Shown: one piece after another, positions 1-9,291 of the stretch
Layout: each line of letters begins with the position of its first letter
How positions within the stretch are numbered: position 1 is the first letter of the stretch
From: Streptomyces chryseus
GTDB lineage: Bacteria; Actinomycetota; Actinomycetes; Streptomycetales; Streptomycetaceae
Reading direction: 5' to 3'
NCBI RefSeq assembly: GCF_014650755.1
Contig: NZ_BMVO01000008.1
Location: 1-64,000 of the forward strand
Length of the DNA stretch: 64,000 nucleotides
Translations under genes and position numbers: made by a program
The notes under the pieces: model-generated
The model's database searches: none
Told to the model about the DNA's origin: nothing
What the model saw: only the letters and a program-made list of their open reading frames with translations

Positions 1-414
1 GAACTGGTCACCGGCGGCGTCACCGTCTTCCTCACCACGCAGTACCTGGAGGAGGCCGACGAACTCGCCGACCGTATCGCCGTGCTCAACGACGGCACGA
101 TCGCCGCGGAGGGCACCGCCGAGGAGCTCAAACGGCTGATCCCCGGCGGCCACGTCCGGCTCCGCTTCACCGACCCCGCCGCCTACCAGAGCGCCGCCGC
201 CGCGCTGCGCGACATCACCCGCGACGACGAGGCACTGACGCTGCAGATCCCCAGCGACGGCAGCCAGCGCGCGCTGCGCTCCGTCCTCGACCGGCTCGAC
301 TCCGCCGGCGTCGAGGCGGACGAGCTCACCGTGCACACACCCGACCTCGACGACGTGTTCTTCGCCCTGACCGGCTCCAGCGTGCCCGCCCAGCCCAAGG
401 AGGCTGTCCGATGA
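1..414 (+). CDS. ABC transporter ATP-binding protein, DrrA type (5-prime truncated by window edge)
   Basis: Only the last 137 residues are in the window, in frame from base 1. The fragment opens after the Walker B region with LTTQYLEEADELADRI, the H-loop segment in which DrrA-type drug exporters carry Gln instead of the usual His. It is followed by the typical C-terminal regulatory tail ending in PDLDDVFFALTG. The protein would power export of a drug or secondary metabolite with the permease encoded next. Its stop codon overlaps that gene's start in an ATGA, so the two are translationally coupled. The substrate cannot be told. Confidence 0.93.
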   Translation, partial: ELVTGGVTVFLTTQYLEEADELADRIAVLNDGTIAAEGTAEELKRLIPGGHVRLRFTDPAAYQSAAAALRDITRDDEALTLQIPSDGSQRALRSVLDRLDSAGVEADELTVHTPDLDDVFFALTGSSVPAQPKEAVR

Positions 415-1205
415 GCTCCCTGTCCCTCGCCGTGCGCGACTCGTCCACCATGCTGCGCCGCAACCTCCTGCATGCCCGGCGCTACCCGTCCCTGACGCTG
501 AACCTGCTGCTCACACCGATCATGCTGCTGCTGCTCTTCGTCTACATCTTCGGCGACGCCATGAGCGCGGGCATCGGTGACGGCGGGAGTGCGGATCGCT
601 CCGCGTACATCGCCTACATCGTCCCGGGCATCCTGCTGCTCACCATCGGCGGCACCACGATCGGGACCGCGGTGTCCGTCTCCAACGACATGACCGAGGG
701 CATCATCGCCCGCTTCCGTACGATGGCGATCCACCGCGGGTCGGTACTCATCGGGCGCGTCGTCGGCAGCGTCGTGCAGTGCGTGATGAGTGTGGTCCTC
801 GTCGGGGCCGTCGCTGTGGCCATCGGGTTCCGGGCCAAGGGTGCCACCGCCCTCGAGTGGGTCCTGGCCGTGGGGCTGTTGGCGCTCGTCTCCCTGGCGC
901 TCACGTGGATCGCGGTCGGCATGGGCCTGTCCAGTCCGAACGTCGAGGCGGCCAGCAACAACGCCCTGCCGCTGATGGTCCTGCCGCTCCTCTCCAGCGC
1001 CTTCGTGCCGCTCGACGCGATGCCGGGCTGGTTCCAGCCGTTCGCCGAGTACCAGCCGTTCACTCCGGCCATCGAAACCCTGCGCGGCCTGCTGCTCGGT
1101 ACCGAGATCGGCCACAACGGGTGGCTGGCGGTGGCCTGGTGCCTGGGTCTCGCGGTGCTCGGCTACTTCTGGTCGACGGCGAAGTTCAACCGCGACCCGA
1201 AGTAA
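411..1205 (+). CDS. ABC-2 type permease, DrrB family
   Basis: 264 residues, the usual length for DrrB. After a short basic cytoplasmic N-terminus (MLRRNLLHARRYPSLTLNLL) there are about six hydrophobic segments, near residues 25-47, 68-90, 110-135, 142-165, 175-195 and 228-250. The central part TEGIIARFRTMAIHR is the EAA-like coupling loop of ABC-2 membrane proteins, and the PLMVLPLLSSAFVPLDAMPGW region is characteristic of the family. It forms the membrane channel for the upstream ATPase. A hairpin just after the stop probably ends the operon. Confidence 0.93.
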   Translation: MSSLSLAVRDSSTMLRRNLLHARRYPSLTLNLLLTPIMLLLLFVYIFGDAMSAGIGDGGSADRSAYIAYIVPGILLLTIGGTTIGTAVSVSNDMTEGIIARFRTMAIHRGSVLIGRVVGSVVQCVMSVVLVGAVAVAIGFRAKGATALEWVLAVGLLALVSLALTWIAVGMGLSSPNVEAASNNALPLMVLPLLSSAFVPLDAMPGWFQPFAEYQPFTPAIETLRGLLLGTEIGHNGWLAVAWCLGLAVLGYFWSTAKFNRDPK

Positions 1206-1216
1206 CGGGAGAAGGA

Positions 1217-1250
1217 CCGGTCAGCCGCCTGAGCCCGGCGGCCCGACCGG
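1217..1250 (+). terminator. Rho-independent-type hairpin after the DrrAB operon
   Basis: CCGGTC-A-GCCGCC, a seven-base loop, then GGCGGC-CC-GACCGG forms a 12-bp G+C-rich stem 12 bases after the permease stop. There is no T-run, which is normal for Streptomyces terminators. Confidence 0.6.
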
Positions 1251-1958
1251 CCCGTCCCGCTCAGGGGCGGCGTACCCGACACGACGTCGGCGTACGCCGC
1301 CCGTTGGCGTTCTCCGCCGCCTTCCGAGGCTCGCGCCGCCGGCTTTCTCGACTCGAACCCGTGCCGTCCCGAATGCCGTTCACCCCGTGGACGCGCCTCT
1401 CCGACGCGGCCCCTTGGCGCGGGACTCCCACCGCATTGCTCTCGCCCTCCATCGCAAGGCCCGAGCAGCTGCGGCGATGCCCCTGGCCGCGAGGATCTCC
1501 AGTGCGTCGGGAATCATGTGCTGCGGCGCGCGCCCCCGGTGAAGAGCTTGAGGTTCGGCAACAGGTCCAGGTCGTCGAGGCAGCGCACGTCGAAGAGGCC
1601 GTCCTCGCCGTCCCAGACCGGGGCGCCGGTGGCGAGAAGCGCCGGCGGCCGACTGCCGCCCAGCCCCTTCACTGCCCGTGCGAGGCGTACGGCCGACGTC
1701 GGGTCGACGGTCGCGTCGGACGCCGACAAAGCGACCCAGAGGGTACGGCAGGACACCTGGGCCGATTCGTTTGAAGCACTACAGCTCTGCCGTCTCGACG
1801 TGGCAGGTCAGCGGGGTGGCGTGACCGTGTTCCGGGGGGCTCGTGCTGGTGGTGGGCGGCAGCCTGTGACGCAGATCGTCCGGCGGGGTGGTTTGCCGAT
1901 GAGTTCACCGTCCTCAAACGGTCTACCCGGCGACACGACCGTTCTCTACAGGAGTGCC
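1251..1958. other. Long gap with no well supported gene
   Basis: About 700 bases between the exporter terminator and the VOC gene. The only coding candidate is a short reading frame on the minus strand (1514-1756), listed separately. The rest shows no recognisable protein or RNA. Confidence 0.5.
1514..1756 (-). CDS. Possible small protein or gene fragment, function unknown
   Basis: 80 residues from a GTG start. The composition looks protein-like in the middle (ALLATGAPVWDGEDGLFDV, then CLDDLDLLPNLKLFTGG) rather than Arg/Pro-rich like a shadow frame. I do not recognise the family. No clear Shine-Dalgarno precedes it, and it may be the remnant of a longer gene. Confidence 0.25.
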   Translation of the reverse strand: MSCRTLWVALSASDATVDPTSAVRLARAVKGLGGSRPPALLATGAPVWDGEDGLFDVRCLDDLDLLPNLKLFTGGARRST

Positions 1959-2327
1959 ATGTCCACCATCCAGCCAGTGATCATTACTGCCGACCAGGAC
2001 GTTCTGCTCGGCTTCTATACCAAACTGTTCGGCGCTGAGGAGATCTTCCGGGTACCGGCGGAAGGCCCGGCCTTCTACCTCGGCTTGCGCATCGGCGACA
2101 CCGACCTCGGGCTGGTGGCCAAGGCGGACCCCGGGACCGGGGCGGCACCGCGGATCCTGCTCAGCATCGCTGTCGGCGACGTCGACGAGACGCTCGGCCG
2201 GGTGGAGACGCTGGGCGGCTCGGTCCGCGGCGGCCCCAACGACATGCCGTGGGGACAGCGCGTCGCCCACATCCAGGACCCCGACGGCAACCCGGTGAAC
2301 CTCACTCAGCCGATCCCGGCCCGGTGA
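1959..2327 (+). CDS. VOC (glyoxalase/bleomycin-resistance fold) family protein
   Basis: 122 residues, a single vicinal-oxygen-chelate module pair. The start is the ATG after ACAGGAG, giving MSTIQPVIITADQDVLLGFY. It has the typical FYTKLFGAEEIFRVP first half and the C-terminal HIQDPDGNPVNLTQP signature with a likely metal-ligand region. Members act as small-molecule-binding resistance proteins, dioxygenases or isomerases. The substrate cannot be assigned and there is no operon partner. Confidence 0.88.
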   Translation: MSTIQPVIITADQDVLLGFYTKLFGAEEIFRVPAEGPAFYLGLRIGDTDLGLVAKADPGTGAAPRILLSIAVGDVDETLGRVETLGGSVRGGPNDMPWGQRVAHIQDPDGNPVNLTQPIPAR

Positions 2328-2427
2328 CGCTGCCCGGAAACCGCAGGTCGACCAGGGCGCGAGACCGGCAGCACGCAGGTGGGTGGGGGCCGCTTGGACG
2401 CGCCCGTGGACGACCGGTGCGACAGCG

Positions 2428-2946
2428 TCACGCCGCGTGGCAGAGCGATGCGGGGTCGGCCGGGTCCGATGACGCACGGGCCACGGTCGTGTGCACGGGG
2501 CGGGCGGTGGTCGCGGCCGGCGGGCGGTTCCGTGCGAAGACGACGAGGCGCAGCAGCGCGAAGCGGCCGGCGCCGGCCAGAGCGGCGGCGGACAGGTAGA
2601 CGACCTGTTCGAGCACCGCACCGGGTGCCGCCATCAGTTGGTGCAGGCCAAGCGTCGCCAAGCAGGTCACCGCGTACGCTGCCGCCGCGGAGCCGGCCGA
2701 CTGTGCGTGCTGGCGCCAGGTCGCACGCCCGCCCGCACCGAACGTGAAGCGGGCGTGCAGTTCGGTGGCGAGGAGCGTGGAGACCACGGTGATGACGGCG
2801 TTGGCCAAGACCCAGGGCATCCAGGAGGCGAGAGCCGCGACGGCGAAGCTGGAGGCGACCCCCACCCCGCCGCCGCAGAGCGCGAAGCGGGCGAAGGCGG
2901 TGATGGCCCCGGGCGCCGACTGCTCCTGTCTCTCTGCTGTCTCCAT
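2428..2946 (-). CDS. GtrA family membrane protein
   Basis: 172 residues with four hydrophobic helices (about residues 20-42, 47-68, 87-108, 118-140), the GtrA layout. The conserved FARFALCGGGVGVASS start and the ANAVITVVSTLLATELHARFTF segment fit the family, whose members flip or present polyprenyl-linked sugars for cell-surface glycosylation. The start chosen is the ATG at 2946 behind AAAGGGGCGG; longer frames reach upstream but are Arg/Pro-rich and unsupported. No glycosyltransferase lies next to it. Confidence 0.85.
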   Translation of the reverse strand: METAERQEQSAPGAITAFARFALCGGGVGVASSFAVAALASWMPWVLANAVITVVSTLLATELHARFTFGAGGRATWRQHAQSAGSAAAAYAVTCLATLGLHQLMAAPGAVLEQVVYLSAAALAGAGRFALLRLVVFARNRPPAATTARPVHTTVARASSDPADPASLCHAA

Positions 2947-3287
2947 GATCCGCCCCTTTCGTCGCTCACTGCGTGAACGCGCGCCCTTCGGCCTGCGCGG
3001 CCGCGGACCACGCCGCCCGTGGTGCCATAATGGCACACTGATGGCGCCACTACTAGCCCAGCACGGCACCACGTGGGCCACCAATGGCTCGACGCCGTCG
3101 AAGCAGTCACGCACGTACGGATCAAGCGCTCACGGCGACGAGGCGCGTCGCGCCTTCCCAGGTCGACGCCATGGGCACGGGCCGGATGGTCGAGACTGGA
3201 CGTGGGCTGCCGCGGAACCGGTGTGTACGACAGACTGCCCGGCCACGTCGTAGGTTGATCGCCGCACGTGAGGGACGGGAGACCGAG

Positions 3288-3986
3288 GTGGCCGAAACGA
3301 CGCCGACCGGGACGACGGTCGCCGAGGTGATGGCGGAGCTGGCCGAACTCGAGGGCCCGAGAGCACGGAAGGTGAACGAGAAACACGGTGACGATCACGG
3401 TGTGAACCTCGGCAAGCTGCGCGCGCTCGCGAAGCGGCTCAAGACGCAGCAAGAGCTCGCGCATCAGCTGTGGGACACCGATGACACCGCGGCAAGGCTG
3501 CTGGCGATCCGAGTCTGCCGCCCGAGGGCGTACGGGCGTGACGAGTTGGACGCCATGGCGCGCACAGCGCGCACGCCCAAGCTGCACGACTGGCTCGTGA
3601 ACTACGTGGTGAAGAAGAACCCGCACTCCGAAGAGCTGCGCCTGGCCTGGTCCGCCGACCCGGATCCCGTGGTGACGAGTGCCGGCTGGGCGCTGACCAC
3701 TGAACGCGTGGCGAAGAAGCCCGAGAGCCTCGACCTCGCGGGGCTCCTCGACGTCATCGAGACGGAGATGAGCAACGCCCCGGACCGCCTGCAGTGGGCG
3801 ATGAACCACTGCCTGGCACAGATCGGTATCGAGCACGCCGAGTACCGCACCCGTGCCATCGACATCGGTGAGCGCCTGCACGCGCTCAAGGGCTACCCGA
3901 CTCCCCCGGGCTGCACCTCTCCGTTCGCCCCCGTCTGGATCACCGAGATGGTGCGCCGACAGCACGCCATGCAGGAAGGTCGCTGA
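3288..3986 (+). CDS. HEAT-repeat protein resembling AlkD-type DNA alkylation repair enzymes
   Basis: 232 residues from a GTG preceded by GGGAG. The order of helical pairs (NLGKLRALAKRLKTQQELAHQLW, LAIRVCRPRAYGRDELDAM, LHDWLVNYVVKKNPHSEELR, WALTTERVAKKP) matches the DNA-alkylation-repair HEAT fold: leading helices with basic residues, then the DW motif. AlkD enzymes excise positively charged alkyl purines without flipping the base. Family membership is inferred from motifs; catalytic activity was not checked residue by residue. The C-terminus (CTSPFAPVWITEMVRRQ) is typical of actinobacterial members. Confidence 0.75.
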   Translation: MAETTPTGTTVAEVMAELAELEGPRARKVNEKHGDDHGVNLGKLRALAKRLKTQQELAHQLWDTDDTAARLLAIRVCRPRAYGRDELDAMARTARTPKLHDWLVNYVVKKNPHSEELRLAWSADPDPVVTSAGWALTTERVAKKPESLDLAGLLDVIETEMSNAPDRLQWAMNHCLAQIGIEHAEYRTRAIDIGERLHALKGYPTPPGCTSPFAPVWITEMVRRQHAMQEGR

Positions 3987-4382
3987 GCACCGGCCGCAGG
4001 CCGCAGGCCGCAGGCCGCAGGCGAGGAGGCGCGAGACGCGCTGACGGCCGGGCGCCGGATGGCGGTGCCGAGGTGAGGGCTGGGTGGTGGACCAGCAACA
4101 CAGGCAGCCCACCGCCCCGGCGTCGTAACCCAGGCCGGCCGGTCGACCGATGCCGGCCTGCTCGGCGCTCCTTCACGCGGTGGGTCTCCCTGGGCGGCGC
4201 CTCCGCCACATGGGGGAGGCGGATCATGCGCCGGCCTGATTCCTGCGCGCTGGAGATCCGGAACAGTGGGCCCATGGCCCTAGCGGGATGAGTCCCCCGG
4301 CGGCGGAGGAAGGGACCGTACGCCCTGTACCGCTCCGGGCAGAACGCAGTGCCCGTGGGATGAGGACGAGGAGGAGGCATCC
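3987..4382. other. Intergenic region with short tandem repeat
   Basis: About 400 bases without a credible gene. It begins with four perfect CCGCAGG units (3994-4021) and otherwise shows no recognised site. Confidence 0.5.
3994..4021. repeat. Four tandem copies of CCGCAGG
   Basis: Four perfect 7-bp units directly after the AlkD-like gene. This is probably simple sequence slippage. Confidence 0.9.
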
Positions 4383-4832
4383 GTGACGATGTGGCTCATG
4401 TCGTTCCCGGCGTTCGTGTGCCTGATGGTTCTCTTCGCCCTGACGGAGAGCGCCTGGCGATGGTTCACGGGGCTGGGGTTGGTCCCGTGGTTACGCAGAC
4501 GCGCGGGGCAGTCGTTGTCGAACGTGGTCTTCGATGAATTCACCGCTGTCGTGAACGGAAACAAGACGGTGGAACTGAAGCAGCGGCGGGTGGAGTTGCT
4601 GCGGCGGGACGACGAGAGCGACGGTGCGCCACCCCGGTCGTACGTCGACCTGGCCGAAGGCACGGCGTTCATCGTGGTGCCGCGGAAAGCGGAGGGGCCG
4701 AGCGATGACGGGCGCCTTGCACGGCTGGGTGGAGCCACACGCGGCAGGGACAGGAGCGGAGTCGTGGCGGTCCAGCGGGCTCGGCACGGAGGTCGCAGGG
4801 CACTTCTGAGCCGGGCCGACGTGGTGACTTAG
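4383..4832 (+). CDS. Small membrane-anchored protein, DUF6191-like
   Basis: 149 residues from a GTG behind GAGGAGG. There is one N-terminal hydrophobic segment (MSFPAFVCLMVLFALTESAW), then a cytoplasmic part with VVFDEFTAVVNGNKTVELKQ and a predicted helix ELKQRRVELLRRDDE, then VDLAEGTAFIVVP. The middle matches the small Streptomyces DUF6191 proteins in my memory. The last 40 residues are Arg-rich and may be a drifted extension or the result of a late frameshift. Function is unknown. Confidence 0.6.
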   Translation: MTMWLMSFPAFVCLMVLFALTESAWRWFTGLGLVPWLRRRAGQSLSNVVFDEFTAVVNGNKTVELKQRRVELLRRDDESDGAPPRSYVDLAEGTAFIVVPRKAEGPSDDGRLARLGGATRGRDRSGVVAVQRARHGGRRALLSRADVVT

Positions 4833-4842
4833 GGTTTCCGCC

Positions 4843-5856
4843 ATGACCAGGACTACGCCGTCGCGCCCGATGCACGTCGAGAAGCTGTTCCCGAAGCTGG
4901 GCGCGTTCCGGGGCGAGACGACGCGACTGCATCCGCGCCCGGGTCGCCCGGATGCGTCGGTCAGCTCGGTCGGCGGCCCTCTGCTGTGGCCGGCCGACGA
5001 ACCGTGGCCGGTGTGCACCGAGCCGCACAAACGCAGCCGTGGATACCGCGTCGCGGACATCCGTCGCAGCCGCCGGCTGCTCGCGGACGCCTGGGCCCGT
5101 GACCGGCCCACCGCCGAGGAAGGCGCCCTGCTCACGGAGCTCGGGCGCAGGCATCGCGTCCCGGACGTCACCGACACCGATCCGATCCCACTGGTCGCCC
5201 TGGCCCAGGTGTACCGGCGGGACGTGCCCGGTCTCCTGCCGGGCCCGGACGGCTGCGACCTGCTCCAGGTGCTCTGGTGCCCGTTCGAGGCACACGGCCC
5301 CACCCGCTACGGCCTGGCCCCGCACGTACGCTGGCGCCACTCCGACCAGGTCTCCGTGCCGCTGCACGCTCCGCCGCAGCCGACGGTGGTCGGCTTCGGG
5401 GGCTCGGTCGCCGAGCCATGCGTGCTGCATCCCGAGCAAGTCGTCACCTACCCCGACGCCGGCTCGCTCCCGGCCAGGCTCGGGAAGAAGATCGACGCCT
5501 GGGACGAGGCACGGGAACTGGAGGAGGCCGAGCACCACGACGAGCTGGTGACCTACCAGCACGACCTGTCGATTCCGCACGGGTGCCGGGTGGGTGGGTT
5601 CCCCTCCTGGCACACGACCGACTTCTACCCGATGAACTGCGAAGCGTGTGCCGCACCGATGGTCCTGCTGCTCACCGTGCACAGTCGTGAGTGGGACGGC
5701 GCCCATGGCAGCTGGATGCCCACCGAGGAGTGGGACGTCGCAGAGCACCTGCGGGACCGCTGCCCCACGAAGCTCGAGATCGGCCGAGACGGCCTGCTGA
5801 ACATCTTCGCCTGCCCCACCGAGCCCGGGCACCCGCACCGGTACAACATGCAATAG
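4843..5856 (+). CDS. DUF1963-like protein (YwqG-type), uncharacterised
   Basis: 337 residues, starting 10 bases after the preceding gene and perhaps co-transcribed. The opening SSVGGPLLWPADEPWPVC is the hallmark of DUF1963 proteins, as are the later ALAQVYRRDVPGL and PSWHTTDFYPMNCEACAAPM segments. The cysteine pair C-x2-C near residue 268 could bind metal. No enzymatic role is established for the family, and no signal peptide or membrane segment is visible. Confidence 0.7.
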   Translation: MTRTTPSRPMHVEKLFPKLGAFRGETTRLHPRPGRPDASVSSVGGPLLWPADEPWPVCTEPHKRSRGYRVADIRRSRRLLADAWARDRPTAEEGALLTELGRRHRVPDVTDTDPIPLVALAQVYRRDVPGLLPGPDGCDLLQVLWCPFEAHGPTRYGLAPHVRWRHSDQVSVPLHAPPQPTVVGFGGSVAEPCVLHPEQVVTYPDAGSLPARLGKKIDAWDEARELEEAEHHDELVTYQHDLSIPHGCRVGGFPSWHTTDFYPMNCEACAAPMVLLLTVHSREWDGAHGSWMPTEEWDVAEHLRDRCPTKLEIGRDGLLNIFACPTEPGHPHRYNMQ

Positions 5857-6052
5857 ACCGGCGCAGAGCGTGCCGGACCGGGTGCTGCCGCCTCCCGCAC
5901 ACATCGGACAGGACGCCGCACCGATGCCTCCCAGACGGCTGAGCGACAGCTGCCCTCACTCGTCCAGTGCGCTCCGCAACGCGCCTTACCCCGCCAATTC
6001 GTGAGCGAACAGGTCGTCCACGGATGTGACGCGTTCGCGGATGAGCTCGGAC

Positions 6053-6679
6053 TCACGTGGCGGGGCCGGAGTGCACGCTGACTGCGTAGCCGCAGCCTTC
6101 GTAGTACGGCTCGCCGCTCCAGGTGGCGTAGCGCTGCCGCAGGGTCAGTCCGGCCTGAGTACACCAGTGGTCGAACTCTGCGAGGGTCAGCGGCGGTTCC
6201 GGCAGCGGCAGGTGTGCCGCGTCCAGGCCCATGCCCGTGACCAGCAGACCGCCGGGGCGCAGTGCGGCTGCCAGTTGCCGGACGACGGCGGGTTCGGTGC
6301 CGGGGGCCAGCAGGGGGATGACGTTTCCGGCGGCGAGCGCCAGGTCGAAGCCCGGCTTCAGGCCGAGGGTGTCCAGACGGGCCAGGTCGCCGAGGAGCCA
6401 TTCCTGCCTGGGGGCTGCGCGGCGGGCGACGGCGAGCATCGAGGAGTCGACGTCCACACCGGTGCAGTCGTGGCCCAGCTCCGCGAGCCGGATCGCGATC
6501 CGGCCGGTGCCGCAGCCGGCGTCGAGTACCCGGGCGGCGGGCTGCAGCAATGCGGCGCAGAAGGCGGCCTCGCCGTGAACGTCGTGACCTGACTCGGCGA
6601 GCTGCGCGAAACGCTGAGCGTACTCCTCTCCAGCTTGTCCGCCGGTCAGTTCCGCCCAACGGTCGCGTTGCCCAGTCAT
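6053..6679 (-). CDS. Class I SAM-dependent methyltransferase
   Basis: 208 residues. Motif I VLDAGCGTGRIAIRLAELG binds S-adenosylmethionine, the acidic loop is GVDVDSSML, and the post-motif ALAAGNVIPLL and LRPGGLLVTG match motifs II and III of the Rossmann methyltransferases. The start has GGAAGG about ten bases upstream. The methyl acceptor is unknown. It stands alone between a DUF1963 gene and a LysR regulator. Confidence 0.9.
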   Translation of the reverse strand: MTGQRDRWAELTGGQAGEEYAQRFAQLAESGHDVHGEAAFCAALLQPAARVLDAGCGTGRIAIRLAELGHDCTGVDVDSSMLAVARRAAPRQEWLLGDLARLDTLGLKPGFDLALAAGNVIPLLAPGTEPAVVRQLAAALRPGGLLVTGMGLDAAHLPLPEPPLTLAEFDHWCTQAGLTLRQRYATWSGEPYYEGCGYAVSVHSGPAT

Positions 6680-6859
6680 GTTCGGAGTGCCTTCCGGTCA
6701 GCCTCACCCAGCGGGAGCGAGGACGATGCCATCACCCTTTCCATGGTCGCAGGTGCGGACCTCCGGGGCTGCTACGAAGGTACGTCGCCGAGACCGCGGT
6801 CGTTCCGCACGAAGACCTGCACGGGGCACCCGGGCATGCGGGCCGACCGGCCGCGAACC

Positions 6860-7702
6860 TCAGATCGTGCGTCGTAGCGCCGTTTCGACGGCATCGATCA
6901 GTGGATCACCTTCGGACCTCGGGTGCCGTGCGAGGCCGAGTTCGACGTCCGGCAGGGTGGGCAGGGCGTCCGCGTCGTGGCCGGCCATGGCCGGTTCCAG
7001 ATTCGTGGGCATGAGCGCCGCGACACCGAGCCCCGCCCGTACCGCGGCGAGCACACCGGCCAGGCTGTTGCTTTCGAACGCCACCCGCCAGGGCCGGCCG
7101 GCACGCTCCAGGGTTTCGAGCACCGACGTACGCCAGGAGCACGTGTTCGAGAACAGCACCACCGGCAGCGGATCGGCGGCCACGTCCACACCGTGGCCGA
7201 TCGCCCAGACCAGTGGGCGGCGTACCGTCCAGCGTGGCGGTCCGGGAACGGCTTGCACCTCGTTGAGCACGAGGTGGACGCGGCCCGCGTCGTACGCCTC
7301 CCGCATGGCGGCGTTGGACATGCTGAGCACTTCCAGGGTTGCGCCGGGGTGCAGCCGGGCGAGGTCGGCGAGGGCCTGGGGGAGCTGGGACGCAGCGAGG
7401 TCTTCGAGCAACCCGACGCCGCAGCGGCCGGTGAGTGTGCGCCCGGTCTCAGTGAGTGCCTGTGCGGAGAGGGAGAGGATGCGTTCGGCGTACGGCAATA
7501 GTTCCTCGCCCGCCCGGGTCAGCGAGACACCGGACGGTGATCGGTGAAGCAGCGGCCGGCCGATGGCCCTCTCCAGCTTGCGCACCTGCTGGCTGAGCGC
7601 GGGCTGGGACTGTCCGAGCGCGGTCGCGGCACGGCTGATGCTGCCCGCCTGCACGACGGTGACGAAGGACCGCAGCAAAGCGGTCTCAAGATCCCTGGCC
7701 AT
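6860..7702 (-). CDS. LysR family transcriptional regulator
   Basis: 280 residues. The N-terminal winged helix-turn-helix is classic (LLRSFVTVVQAGSISRAATA, QSQPALSQQVRKLE), followed by the periplasmic-binding-protein-like effector domain to the C-terminus. It is transcribed away from the MFS gene starting about 70 bases upstream, the standard LysR arrangement in which the regulator controls its divergent neighbour, so the exporter is the likely target. The short divergent gap contains AT-rich stretches suited to a T-N11-A site, but no clear dyad stands out. Confidence 0.92.
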   Translation of the reverse strand: MARDLETALLRSFVTVVQAGSISRAATALGQSQPALSQQVRKLERAIGRPLLHRSPSGVSLTRAGEELLPYAERILSLSAQALTETGRTLTGRCGVGLLEDLAASQLPQALADLARLHPGATLEVLSMSNAAMREAYDAGRVHLVLNEVQAVPGPPRWTVRRPLVWAIGHGVDVAADPLPVVLFSNTCSWRTSVLETLERAGRPWRVAFESNSLAGVLAAVRAGLGVAALMPTNLEPAMAGHDADALPTLPDVELGLARHPRSEGDPLIDAVETALRRTI

Positions 7703-7774
7703 AACGAACCATTATGCCGGTGCCAGCAAATGAAGCACTACCGATGGCGGGGAGCAGGATCTAGCGTCACGCAG

Positions 7775-8998
7775 GTGACCGGATACCGACAGATACTCGC
7801 CGTGCCGGGGCTGGCACCGCTGTGGGGCGTTTCCCTTCTCGCCCGTACCGCGATCACGGCCGTCGTGATGGCCCTGACGATGTACGTCGTGCTGGGCCTG
7901 GACATGAGCTACGTGGCAGCCGGCGGTGCGGCGGCGGCTCTGACCACCGGGCTGGCGTTGGGCGGGCCACTGCTCGGCCGCGTGATCGATCGGCGGGGAC
8001 TGCGCACGGTGCTCCTGACAACGGTCCTGGCGCAGGCCGTGTTCTGGCTGAGCGTGCCGATCCTGCCGTACACGGCCCTACTGGGTGGTGCCTTCGCGGC
8101 GGGTCTGCTGATGGTGCCCGCCCAGCCGGTGACCAGGCAGGCGATCGCCGCGATGACGACGGCGGAGCAGCGCCGGGCGGCGTTCGCGCTGGAGTCGGTG
8201 CAGGGCGAACTGTCGTACATGGTGGGCCCGGCGGTCGTGATCCTGTGCGCCGCGAAGGTGTCCCCCGGTGTGGTGGCGTGGGGGCTCGGTGCCGCGATCG
8301 TGGCCGGCGGAACCGGGATCGCCTTGCTCAACCCGCCGCTGCGTGCCGAGGACGAGGCGGATGTCGGCGCGGTCGGGCGGCCTCCACGACGGGAGTGGCT
8401 GGGCGTCGGCATGATCGCCGTACTGACGATGGCGTTCGGTACCACGATGCTGCTGAGCGGCGTCGACCTCGCCATCGTCGCCACGCTCCAAGAAGCAGGT
8501 CAGGTGTCCTGGGCCGCCGTGGTGGTGGCCGTGCTCGGCGTGACCTCTGTCGCCGGCGGGCTGATCTACGGAGCGCTGCCCCGGCCGCCGCCCACGTGGG
8601 TGCTGCTCGGCCTGCTCGGGCTCGTGACGATTCCCGCGGGGCTTGCCCACGACTGGCGCTGGTTGTGCGTGGCTGTTGTCGGCACCGTGTTTCTCGCCGC
8701 CCCGACCCTTTCCTCGGTGGCCGAGGCGGTGAGCCGGCTGACACCGGCCGGCGTGCGGGGTGAGGTGACAGGTCTGCAATCCACGGCGCAGAGTGCGGGT
8801 TTCGCGCTCGGGTCCCCGGTCGTCGGGGTGGCGATCGACGTCTCCGTGCCGGCGGGGGGCTTCGCGGCGGCCGGGCTGGCCGGCGTCGCCGCCGCGCTGG
8901 CTGGATGCCTGGTGTCCCGCCGCTGTCCGTCGCCTCAGCCGCCGACTTCAGCTCGCCAAGAGGCGGAGAGAAGAACCGATACGACTCGCGTGCGATGA
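7775..8998 (+). CDS. Major facilitator superfamily transporter
   Basis: 407 residues from GTG (VTGYRQILAVPGLAPLW), with about twelve hydrophobic helices and the loop GPLLGRVIDRRGLRTVLL, an MFS motif-A-like loop between helices 2 and 3. The start is uncertain: an in-frame ATG at 7730 adds 15 residues but has no ribosome site, while the GTG follows GGGGAG at a long distance. It is probably an exporter controlled by the divergent LysR protein. The substrate is unknown. Confidence 0.85.
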   Translation: MTGYRQILAVPGLAPLWGVSLLARTAITAVVMALTMYVVLGLDMSYVAAGGAAAALTTGLALGGPLLGRVIDRRGLRTVLLTTVLAQAVFWLSVPILPYTALLGGAFAAGLLMVPAQPVTRQAIAAMTTAEQRRAAFALESVQGELSYMVGPAVVILCAAKVSPGVVAWGLGAAIVAGGTGIALLNPPLRAEDEADVGAVGRPPRREWLGVGMIAVLTMAFGTTMLLSGVDLAIVATLQEAGQVSWAAVVVAVLGVTSVAGGLIYGALPRPPPTWVLLGLLGLVTIPAGLAHDWRWLCVAVVGTVFLAAPTLSSVAEAVSRLTPAGVRGEVTGLQSTAQSAGFALGSPVVGVAIDVSVPAGGFAAAGLAGVAAALAGCLVSRRCPSPQPPTSARQEAERRTDTTRVR

Positions 8999-9291
8999 TC
9001 GACCTCTTGAACCGCCGGGCATCGAGCCAAGCCTGTGACACCGTCGACCCCTCACGGCTGTGGCGGAGCAGGCGCGGAGGCCGCGCGTCAATCCCCCGGC
9101 CCCGTCCAGCAGGACGACGATGCCCGGCAACGCGCACACCGCGCAGGGGGAGGCAGCCGCAGCCGCCGTCCGCGTCCTACGGGAAACCCTGAACGGGCTC
9201 TGCCCCACCGAAACTCAGGTGACTCGCAAGGATGGCCTTCCTTACCATCGGGCGCTGGGCATACTGCCTCCTGTCCGTGAACGGCGGCCGC

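Noticed and set aside
183..1115. Long minus-strand open frame of over 300 codons opposite the DrrB gene
   Set aside because: Rich in His, Gly, Asp and Gln without motifs, and fully explained as the complement of a well supported permease in high-G+C DNA.
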